Assembly (NCBI RefSeq): GCF_048553715.1
Contig: NZ_JBLZNC010000002.1
Coordinates: forward strand, 477,269-541,268
Length of the DNA stretch: 64,000 nt
Direction of reading: 5' to 3'
Origin: Sagittula sp048553715
GTDB lineage: Bacteria; Pseudomonadota; Alphaproteobacteria; Rhodobacterales; Rhodobacteraceae
Shown here piece by piece: positions 1 through 8,685 of the stretch. The notes under the pieces are model-generated. The model had not been told where the DNA came from. It searched no databases and saw only the letters and a list, made by a program, of their open reading frames with translations. Position 1 is the stretch's first letter, and the number at the start of each line of letters is the position of its first letter. Position numbers and translations under genes: made by a program.

Positions 1-202
1 TACCGAGCAGGTGCTTCAACCGGGGGAACGGGTGCAAATGCCCGTGAGCTTCTTTGTCGATCCTGAAATCGTCGAAGACAGCGATGCCAAATATGCCAAG
101 CATATCACCCTGTCCTACACTTTCTACGAGATCGATTTGCCCGAAAACGTGCAAGCCGCGCTCGACACTGCTAATGACGATGCTAAGGCATCCGTGAACT
201 AA
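1..202 (+). CDS. ctaG: Cytochrome c oxidase assembly protein CtaG/Cox11, C-terminal part
   Basis: The reading frame is open from the window edge (first full codon at base 2) to a TAA at 200-202, so only the last 66 or so residues are seen. The segment has the Cox11 C-terminal features: a beta-rich stretch ending in PVSFFVDPEI, then an acidic linker and the ITLSYTFYE strand. Cox11 is a membrane-anchored copper chaperone that delivers copper to the CuB site of cytochrome oxidase subunit I on the periplasmic side. The next gene, 20 bases on, is oxidase subunit III, which fits the usual ctaG-ctaE order. The start of the gene lies outside the window. Confidence 0.9.
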   Translation, partial: TEQVLQPGERVQMPVSFFVDPEIVEDSDAKYAKHITLSYTFYEIDLPENVQAALDTANDDAKASVN

Positions 203-222
203 CGCCTGAACGAGGGAACGCC

Positions 223-1062
223 ATGGCGCATGCAAAAAATCATGACTATCACATCCTGAGCCCAAGCATCTGGCCGCTTCTGTCGTCGGTGTTTGCGTTC
301 ATCATGTTGTTCGGCGCTGTCGTCTGGATGGCAGGGAACGTAACCATTCTGTTCGGAGCGCTCAGCTTCAGCGGACCGTGGATGTTCCTGATCGGTTTTG
401 TCGGCACACTTTACGTGATGTTCGGCTGGTGGGCCGAAACCATCAAGGAAAACGGCATCGGGGATCACACGCCGGTCGCGCTGATCGGCCTGCGCTACGG
501 CTTCATCCTGTTCATCATGTCCGAAGCCATGTTCTTCTTCGCGTGGTTCTGGTCTTTCTTCAAACACGCGCTGTACCCGATGCACCCGGAGGGCCTGTCC
601 CCCGCGGTTGACGGCCAGTGGCCGCCTGCCGGCATCGAAACCTTTGACCCGTGGCACCTGCCGCTGATCAACACGCTGATCCTGCTGTGCTCCGGTGCGG
701 CGGCGACTTGGGCGCACCATGCGCTGGTTCACGGCAACAAGCGTGACGAGATCAAACAGGGTCTGATCATCGCCGTCGTTCTCGGCCTGATCTTCACCGT
801 GTTCCAGGCCTATGAATACAGCCACGCGGCTTTCGGCTTCTCCGGCAACATCTACGGCGCCAACTTCTTTATGGCGACCGGCTTCCACGGCTTCCACGTT
901 GTGGTGGGCACCATCTTCCTGTTCATCTGCCTGATCCGCGTGATGAAGGGACACTTCACCCCCGAAAACCACCTCGGGTTCGAAGCGGCCGCATGGTACT
1001 GGCACTTCGTTGACGTGGTCTGGCTGTTCCTGTTCGCAGCCGTCTACATCTGGGGCGGCTGA
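223..1062 (+). CDS. ctaE: Cytochrome c oxidase subunit III
   Basis: A 279-residue polytopic membrane protein with about seven hydrophobic segments, close to the usual subunit III length. Typical stretches are the N-terminal HDYHILSPSIWPL, the conserved FGWWAETIKE, the FIMSEAMFFFAWFWSFFK helix and the C-terminal WYWHFVDVVWLFLF helix. Subunit III binds the catalytic subunit I of the aa3-type oxidase and helps keep its proton uptake path active. A ribosome binding site (GAGGGAACG) lies just before the ATG. It is flanked by ctaG and a SURF1-family gene, so the block encodes structural and assembly parts of the terminal oxidase. A perfect hairpin terminator follows at 1137-1163. Confidence 0.96.
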   Translation: MAHAKNHDYHILSPSIWPLLSSVFAFIMLFGAVVWMAGNVTILFGALSFSGPWMFLIGFVGTLYVMFGWWAETIKENGIGDHTPVALIGLRYGFILFIMSEAMFFFAWFWSFFKHALYPMHPEGLSPAVDGQWPPAGIETFDPWHLPLINTLILLCSGAAATWAHHALVHGNKRDEIKQGLIIAVVLGLIFTVFQAYEYSHAAFGFSGNIYGANFFMATGFHGFHVVVGTIFLFICLIRVMKGHFTPENHLGFEAAAWYWHFVDVVWLFLFAAVYIWGG

Positions 1063-1063
1063 C

Positions 1064-1087
1064 CGTAGGTCGGGGCTTTGCCCCGAC
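1064..1087 (+). repeat. Dispersed GTAGG-type hairpin, copy 1
   Basis: Directly after the ctaE stop codon: GTAGG followed by an 8-bp inverted repeat GTCGGGGC / GCCCCGAC with a 3-base loop. Nearly the same sequence recurs at 29497-29520, and related forms occur at 26008-26031 and 62982-63005. It looks like a REP-like intergenic hairpin that may end transcription or protect mRNA ends. Confidence 0.6.
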
Positions 1088-1136
1088 GCGACCAGACGCC
1101 ACGGGGTCTTGCACCCCGCGCCACAAACGGTAAACC

Positions 1137-1163
1137 AAGGCGCGCCCACCGGCGCGCCTTTTT
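1137..1163 (+). terminator. Intrinsic terminator after ctaE
   Basis: Perfect 10-bp stem AAGGCGCGCC / GGCGCGCCTT with loop CACC, followed by a T run. It lies between ctaE and the SURF1 gene, so the SURF1-thrC-peptidase block may need its own promoter or readthrough. Confidence 0.85.
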
Positions 1164-1180
1164 CCGTTAACGGAGCCCGC

Positions 1181-1855
1181 ATGTCACGTTTCCTTGCCCC
1201 TGCCCTGATTGGCCTGCTTGGCGCTGCCACCCTCGCGTGGCTGGGCACTTGGCAGATTCAGCGTCTCGACTGGAAGCAGGGCATCCTTGATGAGATCGAA
1301 ACCACCATCACAGCTGCCCCCCAACCCCTGCCCGTCATGATCGACCCGGAAGCACAGCGATACATGCCGCTGGAGCTGTCGGGCACCGTCGGGTCCGAGG
1401 CGCTTTATGTTCTGGTGTCGCAAAAACACATCGGCGCAGGTTGGCGCGTGATCTCTGCTTTTGAAACCGATGACGGGCGGCGCGTGCTGCTCGACCGTGG
1501 CTTCACCCCGATCGAGGCGAAAGACAGCCCGCTGTATCAGGGGAATGCAACTGTGATCGGGAACCTGCACTGGCCCGATGACCGCAACCCCTCCACGCCG
1601 GAAAACGATGCCGACGACAACACGTGGTTTGCCCGCGATCTCGGACAGATGGCGGAGGCGCTGCAAACGGAACCCCTGCTGGTGGTGGCGCGCCAAGTGA
1701 CGCCCCCCGACGCGCAGATCACCCCCCTGCCCGTCGACACATCCAGCATTCCAAATGATCACCTGCAATACGCCATCACATGGTATTCCCTCGGGGTTGT
1801 GTGGCTGTTGATGACCGGCGTCTGGATACGCCGCATTGCGAAAGGCAACGACTGA
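1181..1855 (+). CDS. SURF1 family cytochrome oxidase assembly protein
   Basis: A 224-residue protein with the SURF1 pattern: an N-terminal membrane helix ending in GTWQIQRL, a periplasmic region containing RYMPLELSGT and the VLLDRGF segment, and a C-terminal helix preceded by HLQYAITWYSLG. SURF1 helps insert heme a/a3 into oxidase subunit I. The ATG at 1181 was chosen over an earlier in-frame start because the family N-terminus begins here and the upstream part runs through the terminator. Its TGA (1853-1855) overlaps the thrC ATG by one base. Placement after ctaE is the common alphaproteobacterial order. Confidence 0.9.
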   Translation: MSRFLAPALIGLLGAATLAWLGTWQIQRLDWKQGILDEIETTITAAPQPLPVMIDPEAQRYMPLELSGTVGSEALYVLVSQKHIGAGWRVISAFETDDGRRVLLDRGFTPIEAKDSPLYQGNATVIGNLHWPDDRNPSTPENDADDNTWFARDLGQMAEALQTEPLLVVARQVTPPDAQITPLPVDTSSIPNDHLQYAITWYSLGVVWLLMTGVWIRRIAKGND

Positions 1856-3243
1856 TGCGCTATATCTCTACCCGTGGACAGGCCCCCTCCCTGACCTTTG
1901 AAGAGGCGATGCTGTCCGGTCTGGCCCGTGACGGCGGACTCTATGTGCCCGAAACAATTCCCCAGATGTCGGTGGAGGACATCCGCGCCCTGCAGGGATT
2001 GAGCTACGAGGAATGCGCCTTTCGCATCATGCGGCCCTTCGTGGGCGATGGCTTCACCGACGAGGTCTTTGCCGATCTGATCGCAAAGGCCTATGCCGGT
2101 TTTGGTCACAACGCGCGCGCGCCGCTGGTGCAGCTTGCGCCGAACCATTTCTTGCTGGAACTGTTCCACGGTCCGACCCTGGCGTTCAAAGACTTTGCCA
2201 TGCAGTTGATCGGCCAGCTGTTCCAAGAGGCGCTGGAACGTCGCGGCGAACGGGTCACCATCGTCGGCGCGACCTCAGGTGATACCGGATCGGCCGCCAT
2301 CGAAGCCTTCAAGGGCCTCGACAATGTCGATGTCTTCATCCTCTTTCCGCATGGCCGCGTGTCCGAGGTGCAGCGCCGCCAGATGACCACCCCGTCCGAG
2401 GGGAACGTTCACGCGCTGGCGATGGACGGTCATTTCGACGACTGTCAGGCGCGGCTCAAGGATATGTTCAACCATTTTGAATTCCGCGACTCTGTGCGGC
2501 TTGCCGGTGTGAACTCGATCAACTGGGCGCGTGTTCTGGCGCAGGTTGTCTATTACTTCTCTTCTGCGGTCAGCCTCGGCGCGCCGGATCGCAAGGTCAG
2601 CTTTACCGTGCCCACGGGCAACTTTGGCGACATCTTCGCGGGCTACATTGCCAAGCGTATGGGCCTGCCCATCGACCGGCTGGTGGTTGCGACCAACCAG
2701 AACGATATTCTGCACCGCTGCCTGACCGGCGGCGACTACCAGACCTCCGACGTGCATCCTTCGATCTCGCCTTCGATGGACATTCAGGTAAGCAGCAACT
2801 TTGAACGCGCTTTGTTCGATGCCTATGATCGCGATGGCTCTGCCGTGGCGCAGCTTATGGATGAGCTGAAGGCCGGTGGTTTCACCGTCAGCCAAGGCGC
2901 GCTGCAGGCGCTGCGCGAACATTTCGACAGCGGCCGTGTGTCCGAGGACGAAACCCTCGCCACGATCCGGCAGGCGCAGGAAACCATGGGCGAGTTGCTG
3001 TGCCCGCATTCCGCCATTGGGGTGCGTGTGGCTGAAACCCTGCGCGCCTCTGACACGCCGATGATCACGCTGGCCACGGCGCATCCGGCGAAATTCCCCG
3101 ACGCGGTTGAACAGGCCAGCGGCATTCGCCCCCCCCTTCCAAACCGGATGGCGGACCTGTATGAGCGTCCGGAACGGGTGACGCGGGTGGCAAATGACCT
3201 CGGCGCACTCGAGTCTCTCATTCAGGAGCGCATTACCAAGTGA
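1855..3243 (+). CDS. thrC: Threonine synthase
   Basis: A 462-residue PLP enzyme that converts O-phosphohomoserine to threonine, the last step of threonine synthesis. It starts with the family N-terminus YISTRGQAPSLTFEEA, carries the PLP lysine in LAFKDFAMQ (about residue 112), and has the phosphate/PLP-binding ATSGDTGSAA loop and PTGNFGD motif. The start at 1855 is fixed by homology and by the TGATG overlap with SURF1; an upstream in-frame start would only add non-homologous sequence. Its end overlaps the GTG start of the M16 peptidase by four bases. Homoserine dehydrogenase (hom) lies far away at 26040-27326. Confidence 0.96.
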   Translation: MRYISTRGQAPSLTFEEAMLSGLARDGGLYVPETIPQMSVEDIRALQGLSYEECAFRIMRPFVGDGFTDEVFADLIAKAYAGFGHNARAPLVQLAPNHFLLELFHGPTLAFKDFAMQLIGQLFQEALERRGERVTIVGATSGDTGSAAIEAFKGLDNVDVFILFPHGRVSEVQRRQMTTPSEGNVHALAMDGHFDDCQARLKDMFNHFEFRDSVRLAGVNSINWARVLAQVVYYFSSAVSLGAPDRKVSFTVPTGNFGDIFAGYIAKRMGLPIDRLVVATNQNDILHRCLTGGDYQTSDVHPSISPSMDIQVSSNFERALFDAYDRDGSAVAQLMDELKAGGFTVSQGALQALREHFDSGRVSEDETLATIRQAQETMGELLCPHSAIGVRVAETLRASDTPMITLATAHPAKFPDAVEQASGIRPPLPNRMADLYERPERVTRVANDLGALESLIQERITK

Positions 3244-4502
3244 CTGTTCAACTCACCACGCTGCCCAACGGCCTTCGGGTCGTGACCGAACATATGCCAT
3301 CCATGGAATCCGCCGCTCTCGGGCTGTGGATCACCGCCGGAGGCCGGCACGAGCGTGAGGAGCAAAACGGCATTGCGCATTTCCTTGAACACATGGCGTT
3401 CAAGGGCACCGCCAAACGCAGTGCGTTACAAATCGCGGAACAGATCGAGGATGTGGGCGGCTATATCAACGCCTACACCTCGCGCGAGGTGACGGCCTAT
3501 TACGCCCGTGTGCTGAAGGCGGACACAGAGCTGGCCGTGGATGTTCTGGCCGATATCCTGTTGAATCCCGTCTTCGACCAGCGCGAGATCGAAACCGAAC
3601 GTCATGTGATCTTGCAAGAGATCGGACAGGCGGCTGACACGCCTGATGATGTGATTTTCGACTGGTTGCAGGAAAAGGCCTATCCCGACCAGCCCATCGG
3701 GCGCACCATTCTGGGCGAGGCCGCCCGCGTCCAGCAATTCGGGCGCAGCGATCTGGAAACCTTTGTTCAGGAACATTACGGCCCCGGCCAGATGATCCTG
3801 TCTGCCGCCGGTGCTGTGGATCACGACGCATTGGTGAAACAGGCCGAACGGTTGTTTGGCGACCGCGCACCGCGCGAAAGCCGCGTCTACGACACCGCGA
3901 CATTCCACGGTGGCGAGGCCCGCCGCAGCAAGGATCTGGAACAGGCGCATATGGCGCTGGCGTTTGAGGCGCCGGGTTACCGCGACAAAGGGTTCTACAC
4001 CGCACAGATCTACGCGATTGCGCTGGGGGGCGGCATGTCGTCTCGTCTGTTTCAGGAAATCCGTGAAAAGCGCGGCCTGTGCTACACGATCTTTGCCCAG
4101 TCCGGTGCCTATGCGGACACCGGCATGACCACGATCTATGCCGGCACATCGGGTGCAGAGCTGCCAGAACTGATGGACCTGACGCTTGACGAGATGAAGC
4201 GCGCTGCCGAAGACATGTCCGATGCCGAGATCGAGCGCGCCCGCGCCCAGATGAAAGCGGGCCTGTTGATGGGGCTGGAAAGCCCGTCGTCGCGCGCCGA
4301 ACGCATGGCCCGCATGGTGCAGATCTGGGGCGAGGTTCCCGCCATCGAAACAACAGTCGCCCGAATTGATGCGATCACCCGTGACCGTGTTCTGGCCTTT
4401 GCCGAACAGCAGGCTGTGGATGCGGCAGCGGCGCTGGCGCTATATGGTCCGGTCGACAAGGCCCCCACGCTGGAGGATCTGTCCGCACGGCGGGCCGCGT
4501 GA
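3240..4502 (+). CDS. M16 family zinc peptidase (mitochondrial processing peptidase-like)
   Basis: A 420-residue M16B metallopeptidase. The inverted zinc motif HFLEH is at about residues 47-51, with a downstream glutamate in the segment containing TEREVIL-like ETERHVILQE. The C-terminal half carries the substrate-binding R/Y segment EKRGLCYTIF. Both halves of the clamshell fold are present, so it is probably an active homodimer related to the processing peptidase beta subunit. It starts at a GTG overlapping the thrC stop, and its stop overlaps the next ATG at 4502, which suggests translational coupling. The thrC-M16 pair is common in Rhodobacterales. The substrate is unknown. Confidence 0.92.
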   Translation: MTVQLTTLPNGLRVVTEHMPSMESAALGLWITAGGRHEREEQNGIAHFLEHMAFKGTAKRSALQIAEQIEDVGGYINAYTSREVTAYYARVLKADTELAVDVLADILLNPVFDQREIETERHVILQEIGQAADTPDDVIFDWLQEKAYPDQPIGRTILGEAARVQQFGRSDLETFVQEHYGPGQMILSAAGAVDHDALVKQAERLFGDRAPRESRVYDTATFHGGEARRSKDLEQAHMALAFEAPGYRDKGFYTAQIYAIALGGGMSSRLFQEIREKRGLCYTIFAQSGAYADTGMTTIYAGTSGAELPELMDLTLDEMKRAAEDMSDAEIERARAQMKAGLLMGLESPSSRAERMARMVQIWGEVPAIETTVARIDAITRDRVLAFAEQQAVDAAAALALYGPVDKAPTLEDLSARRAA

Positions 4503-5086
4503 TGATTGCCTTCCGGCGTAAATTCCGGATCGAGACAGAGCGGCTGACGCTGCGTCCGCCAATGCATGCGGATTACCCCGGCTGGTCGTCGCTGCGCGCT
4601 GAAAGCCGGGATTTCCTCACCCCGTGGGAGCCAAGCTGGTCGCAGGACCATCTATCGCGCAAGGCATTTACCAACCGCGTCTACTGGGCGTCTCGTTCGA
4701 TCAACGCCGGTACAGCCGTGCCGCTGTTTCTGGTCCGCCGCGAAGACGAGGCGCTGTTGGGCGCGATCACCCTGGACAATATCCGGCGCGGCCCAGCACA
4801 GGCGGGCACCCTGGGCTATTGGACCGGCCAGCGCCACGCGCGCAAAGGCTATATGGCGGAGGCGATTGCCGCCGTCAGCCACCACGCTTTTGAAAAGCTG
4901 GGGCTGTCGCGGCTCGAAGCAGCCTGCCTGCCGGAAAACGCCGCCTCGCGCGGGTTGCTGGAACGGTCCGGTTTCAAATACGAGGGCGTCGCGCAAAGCT
5001 ATCTGCAGATCAACGGGCGCTGGCGCACTCATGTTCTATACGCCAGTTTGCGCATGGATCGGCGCGGACGCACCGACATCGGCTAA
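4502..5086 (+). CDS. GNAT family N-acetyltransferase, RimJ-like
   Basis: A 194-residue acetyltransferase of the RimJ/RimL type. The N-terminus RIETERLTLRPP is characteristic, and the acetyl-CoA-binding region follows as YWTGQRHARKGYMAEA. Later come the NAASRGLLERSGF segment and a C-terminal strand-helix typical of ribosomal-protein N-terminal acetyltransferases. A GTG at 4499 is an alternative start, but the ATG at 4502 overlaps the peptidase stop by one base and is preferred. The target may be a ribosomal protein N-terminus or a small amine; the sequence does not decide this. Confidence 0.88.
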   Translation: MIAFRRKFRIETERLTLRPPMHADYPGWSSLRAESRDFLTPWEPSWSQDHLSRKAFTNRVYWASRSINAGTAVPLFLVRREDEALLGAITLDNIRRGPAQAGTLGYWTGQRHARKGYMAEAIAAVSHHAFEKLGLSRLEAACLPENAASRGLLERSGFKYEGVAQSYLQINGRWRTHVLYASLRMDRRGRTDIG

Positions 5087-5184
5087 GCCGCGCGTGAAAC
5101 GCATTCTTTGCGGGCAGCACCCTTTTGTGATCGCCTTTTGGTCTAACCGGCGTTTTGGATTTTGCGGGAATGCGGCTAACGTGA

Positions 5185-5201
5185 CCTGACATATTGTCAG
5201 G
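5185..5201 (+). promoter_or_regulatory. Perfect palindrome overlapping the ribosome binding site of the next gene
   Basis: CCTGACATATTGTCAGG is a perfect 7-bp inverted repeat with a 3-base spacer. Its right arm runs into the CAGGAG ribosome binding site of the gene at 5210. It could be a protein operator or a small RNA hairpin that hides the ribosome binding site. No regulator gene lies next to it. Confidence 0.45.
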
Positions 5202-5209
5202 AGCCTGCC

Positions 5210-6028
5210 ATGCCGCGACTACTCACTGCCTTGATTGCCTGCCTTTTGCTGCCTGCGACAGCCGAGGCCCAGCAACGCCGATTGTCCCATTGCATTGCCA
5301 TCGCCGATGCCGCGCCGGGGCTGCAATACCTTCACAAAGCGTCTTGGCAGGCCCCTGTCCCCGACGAACACGTCCGGCTGCATTACATCACCCACGCGAG
5401 CTTTCTGTTGCAGACAGAGGGCGGGATGAATGCGGTGACCGATTTCACCGGCTACATCGGCAATGTTGATATGATCCCCGATGTGGTCACGATGAACCAC
5501 GCCCATTCGACCCATTGGACCGCCAACCCCGATCCCGCCATCCCGCATGTGCTGCGCGGATGGGGGGAGCCTTTTGGCAGCGGGATCACCCATCATCTCG
5601 ATCTCGATGAGATGCTTGTGCGCAATGTGTCCACCGATATCCGGTCAGGCACCAGCGTCGAGGAAGACGGCAATTCAATCTTTGTGTTCGAGGTCGCGGG
5701 CCTGTGCATCGGGCATCTGGGGCATTTGCATCATATGCCCAACGACGAACAGTTCGCAGCCCTTGGCCGGTTGGACGTGGTGATGGTGGCTGTGGACGGG
5801 GGGCGCACCCTGCCCCTGTCGGAGGTGATCCCCCTGCTGGAACGGCTGCGCTCTTCGGTGGTGGTGCCGATGCACTGGTTTTCGGATTACGGGCTGGAGC
5901 GCTTTATCGATCAGGTGTCCGACAGCTTTGCCATCGACCGGCGCGATGGGCCCAGTATGGAAATCAGCCTGCGCACCTTGCCCCGCGAACCCACTGTTGT
6001 GGTGCTGCGACCCTCTTACCTGCGCTAG
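5210..6028 (+). CDS. Exported metallo-beta-lactamase-fold hydrolase
   Basis: A 272-residue protein with a cleavable signal peptide (ALIACLLLPATAEAQ), so it should act in the periplasm. The mature part has a metallo-beta-lactamase fold of the UlaG/beta-lactamase superfamily 3 type: THASFLLQT strand, the zinc motif HAHSTH within VTMNHAHSTHW, a GHLGHLHH segment, and PMHWF near the end. The CAGGAG ribosome binding site fits the ATG at 5210. It is alone on its strand with 38 bases to the next gene. The substrate is not evident; N-acyl or phosphodiester hydrolysis are possibilities only. Confidence 0.8.
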   Translation: MPRLLTALIACLLLPATAEAQQRRLSHCIAIADAAPGLQYLHKASWQAPVPDEHVRLHYITHASFLLQTEGGMNAVTDFTGYIGNVDMIPDVVTMNHAHSTHWTANPDPAIPHVLRGWGEPFGSGITHHLDLDEMLVRNVSTDIRSGTSVEEDGNSIFVFEVAGLCIGHLGHLHHMPNDEQFAALGRLDVVMVAVDGGRTLPLSEVIPLLERLRSSVVVPMHWFSDYGLERFIDQVSDSFAIDRRDGPSMEISLRTLPREPTVVVLRPSYLR

Positions 6029-6066
6029 ACCCTTGCATCCTGCGGGGGCCGGTCTAAGCCTAACCC

Positions 6067-7497
6067 ATGACCTATGACCAGCCCCCTGCCCTACACCCTG
6101 CCGATGCCGCCTTTGCCGACAGCCTGTCCGCGCAATTGCCGCAGGATACGATCCGCAAAACCGAGCCGCGGCATATCGAGGAACCCCGCGGCCGCTGGCA
6201 GGGGTCATCGCAATTCATCGCCCTGCCGCGCAACACTGCGGATGTGGCGACGATCCTGCGGGCCTGTCACGATGCGCGCGTCGGCGTGGTGCCCCTCGGC
6301 GGCGGCACAGGGCTGGTCGGTGGGCAAATCGCTCCTGACGGCGCCCCGCTCCTGTTGTCGCTGGAACGTATGACGGCCATTCGGGACATCCGCCCGTCCG
6401 AGAACGCCATGACCGTCGAAGCAGGCGCCATCCTTGTGGATGTGCAAGAGGCGGCGCAGGACGTGCAACGCCTATTCCCTTTGTCGCTGGCCTCGCAAGG
6501 GTCGGCGCGGATCGGCGGGCTTTTGTCCACCAACGCAGGGGGCATCAACACGCTGCGCTACGGCAATGCCCGCGATCTGGTGCTGGGGCTAGAGGCGGTG
6601 CTGCCCGACGGTCAGATCTGGCACGGCCTTAAACGCCTGCGCAAGGACAACACCGGCTATGATCTGCGCCACCTTTTGATCGGCGCAGAGGGCACCTTGG
6701 GCGTGATCACTGCCGCCTCGCTGAAACTGTTTGCGCGCCCCGCCGCAACCGGAACCGCCTTCCTTGCCACGCCCTCGCCCACGAGCGCGCTGCAACTTTT
6801 GGGCTTGGCGCGTGATATGTTGGGCGACAGCGTCTCCGCCTTTGAACTGATCCACCGGCAGGGCTTCGACTTTCTGTCGGAAACCCTGCCCGACATTCGC
6901 CAACCTTGGGACACCCCGCCGGAGTGGAGCATTCTGATCGAATTGGGCACAGGCCCCGCCATAGACCCCGCGCGCGCGCTGGAGGATCTTTTTGCCGCGG
7001 CCTTGGAACAGGGTCTGTCCGACGACGGCGTGATTGCCCAATCCGCACAGCAATCGCAGGCGTTCTGGGACGTGCGCGAACATATCCCCGAGGCGAACCG
7101 CCGCATCGGTGCCGTGTCGAGCCACGACATCTCGCTGCCTCTGGACGAGATCGCGGGCTTTATCCCACAGGCCAAGGCCGCGCTTGCCAAGATCGGGGAT
7201 TTCCGGATCAACTGCTTTGGCCACCTTGGCGACGGCAATCTGCACTTCAACGTCTTTCCGCAACGTGGCGGACGCCGAGAGGATCACGCCCACCTGCGCG
7301 AGGCCATCAAAACCTGCGTGCATGACATCACTCATGCTCTGGGCGGGTCGGTCAGCGCCGAACACGGGGTCGGTCGGCTCAAGACCGGCGATCTCGAACG
7401 CTACGGGGATCGGGCAAAACTGTCCGCGATGCGGGCGATCAAAGGGGCGCTTGACCCTCATGGCATCATGAACCCGGGCGCGGTGATCCCACGCTGA
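6067..7497 (+). CDS. FAD-linked oxidase, D-2-hydroxyacid dehydrogenase (D-2-hydroxyglutarate / D-lactate type)
   Basis: A 476-residue flavoprotein with an N-terminal FAD_binding_4 domain (PLGGGTGLVGGQ, then GLLSTNAGGINTLRYGNARD and GAEGTLGVITA) and a C-terminal FAD-oxidase_C domain with HLGDGNLHFN and AEHGVGRLK. These are the hallmarks of the family containing D-2-hydroxyglutarate dehydrogenase, D-lactate dehydrogenase (Dld) and GlcD. Length and absence of Fe-S cysteines favour the D2HGDH/D-lactate branch. It ends exactly one base before the stop codon of the convergent lytic transglycosylase gene. Confidence 0.88.
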   Translation: MTYDQPPALHPADAAFADSLSAQLPQDTIRKTEPRHIEEPRGRWQGSSQFIALPRNTADVATILRACHDARVGVVPLGGGTGLVGGQIAPDGAPLLLSLERMTAIRDIRPSENAMTVEAGAILVDVQEAAQDVQRLFPLSLASQGSARIGGLLSTNAGGINTLRYGNARDLVLGLEAVLPDGQIWHGLKRLRKDNTGYDLRHLLIGAEGTLGVITAASLKLFARPAATGTAFLATPSPTSALQLLGLARDMLGDSVSAFELIHRQGFDFLSETLPDIRQPWDTPPEWSILIELGTGPAIDPARALEDLFAAALEQGLSDDGVIAQSAQQSQAFWDVREHIPEANRRIGAVSSHDISLPLDEIAGFIPQAKAALAKIGDFRINCFGHLGDGNLHFNVFPQRGGRREDHAHLREAIKTCVHDITHALGGSVSAEHGVGRLKTGDLERYGDRAKLSAMRAIKGALDPHGIMNPGAVIPR

Positions 7498-8337
7498 TTA
7501 CTGCGAGACGCGGAACACGCAGCCGTCAGACACCAGTTCGGGCGGCGTCAGGCACAGACCGCGCGCCACATCAAAGGCAGCCAGCACTTTTGGCACGTAA
7601 TCCCGTGTTTCCGCGAAATTCGGCACACCGCCGTGGGTGCCGATCGAATTCTCGCCCGCATTATATCCGGCAAGAACAAGGATCGGATCGCCGTCGAATT
7701 TCTCCATCAGGAAGTCGAGGAATTTGATCCCGCCGCGGATGTTCTGATCGGGGTCGAGCGAATCTGTAACGCCAAAGCGGCTGGCGGTATCCGGCATCAA
7801 CTGCATCAGCCCTTGCGCGCCCGCATGGCTTTCGGCGGCGGGGCGTCCGCCCGATTCCACATAGATCACCGCAAGCGCCAAGGCGGGCGAGACGCGGGTG
7901 CCCACGGTCTCGCGCAGCAGACGGCGCCCGTGTGCGGCGGCGATATCCTGTATATCCTGCAGGCGCGGCGCGGCCACGCGGTTACCGCCCGGTCCTTTGC
8001 CCAGCGAGGCAATCGCCGGAGCCAGCCGCCCCGGTGCGCTGGCCTCCAGCGCGGGCGAGACCACATCCCAAAACCAGCTATAGCTGCCGCCGCTTTTCTT
8101 GCGGGCCGGGGTTTTGCCGGTCACGGCGGCGGGTTCTGCGACGGGCGAGGCTCCGGGCATCGGAGGCACAGCCGGATTGGCGCGCGGGGCCACCTGCACG
8201 GTGATGCGTTTTTCACCGGGTTTGGGCGGCTTGACCCGCCGTGCTGAAAAATCGCCGCTAATTTGCTGCGCCATCAAGGCACAGGGCAAACATAGCGCCA
8301 CGGCCAGCGCCGCTGTTCTGATTATTCGGTGTCCCAT
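7498..8337 (-). CDS. Lytic transglycosylase, SLT domain
   Basis: A 279-residue exported protein. A signal peptide (ALAVALCLPCALMAQQ) is followed by a proline-rich linker and a C-terminal SLT domain with the catalytic glutamate in VIYVESGG, the AQGLMQLMPDTA motif and LAGYNAGE. It cleaves peptidoglycan glycan strands to 1,6-anhydro products. An upstream in-frame start at 8463 would add 42 residues before the signal peptide, so the ATG at 8337 is preferred. It lies next to the Tad locus but on the opposite strand; whether it opens the wall for the pilus is speculation. Confidence 0.9.
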   Translation of the reverse strand: MGHRIIRTAALAVALCLPCALMAQQISGDFSARRVKPPKPGEKRITVQVAPRANPAVPPMPGASPVAEPAAVTGKTPARKKSGGSYSWFWDVVSPALEASAPGRLAPAIASLGKGPGGNRVAAPRLQDIQDIAAAHGRRLLRETVGTRVSPALALAVIYVESGGRPAAESHAGAQGLMQLMPDTASRFGVTDSLDPDQNIRGGIKFLDFLMEKFDGDPILVLAGYNAGENSIGTHGGVPNFAETRDYVPKVLAAFDVARGLCLTPPELVSDGCVFRVSQ

Positions 8338-8685
8338 GGGCTGCTCGATCCCTGCCGGGTTTTGTTTTGCCCAGTGTCGCACAATCTGACCGAAAAAACC
8401 ATCAGTGTTGCCAGATTGAAAACGCCTGTGCCCAAACACCCTGTTCGAAAGGATATAGCGCACCGGATTTCAAACAAATGTTCCACAAATTTCCCAGCAA
8501 AATAAATGCCTTATCAAACTTAGTAAATAAAAACGCGAGAAATCTAAAAAGACTACATTCGGGTCAAACATTCGCCCCAAACCGGCGTCAAAACATCTTC
8601 ATACCGACGAGGGACAGGGAATGAGAGAGCCCGCCAAACATCCCGAGTTGGTGACGAAAAAACAGTACACCTACGGAGAGAGACC
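8338..8685. other. AT-rich divergent intergenic region upstream of the flp genes
   Basis: About 350 bases without a convincing gene between the leftward transglycosylase gene and the rightward flp1. The middle (roughly 8465-8565) is clearly AT-richer than the surrounding sequence. It probably holds the promoters for both directions, including that of the abundant pilin transcript. A ribosome binding site GGAGAG is seen at 8675-8680. No clear paired -35/-10 boxes could be assigned. Confidence 0.5.

Noticed and set aside
199..1248. A 349-residue minus-strand frame over ctaE
   Set aside because: Antisense to cytochrome oxidase subunit III; no recognisable motif or ribosome binding site.
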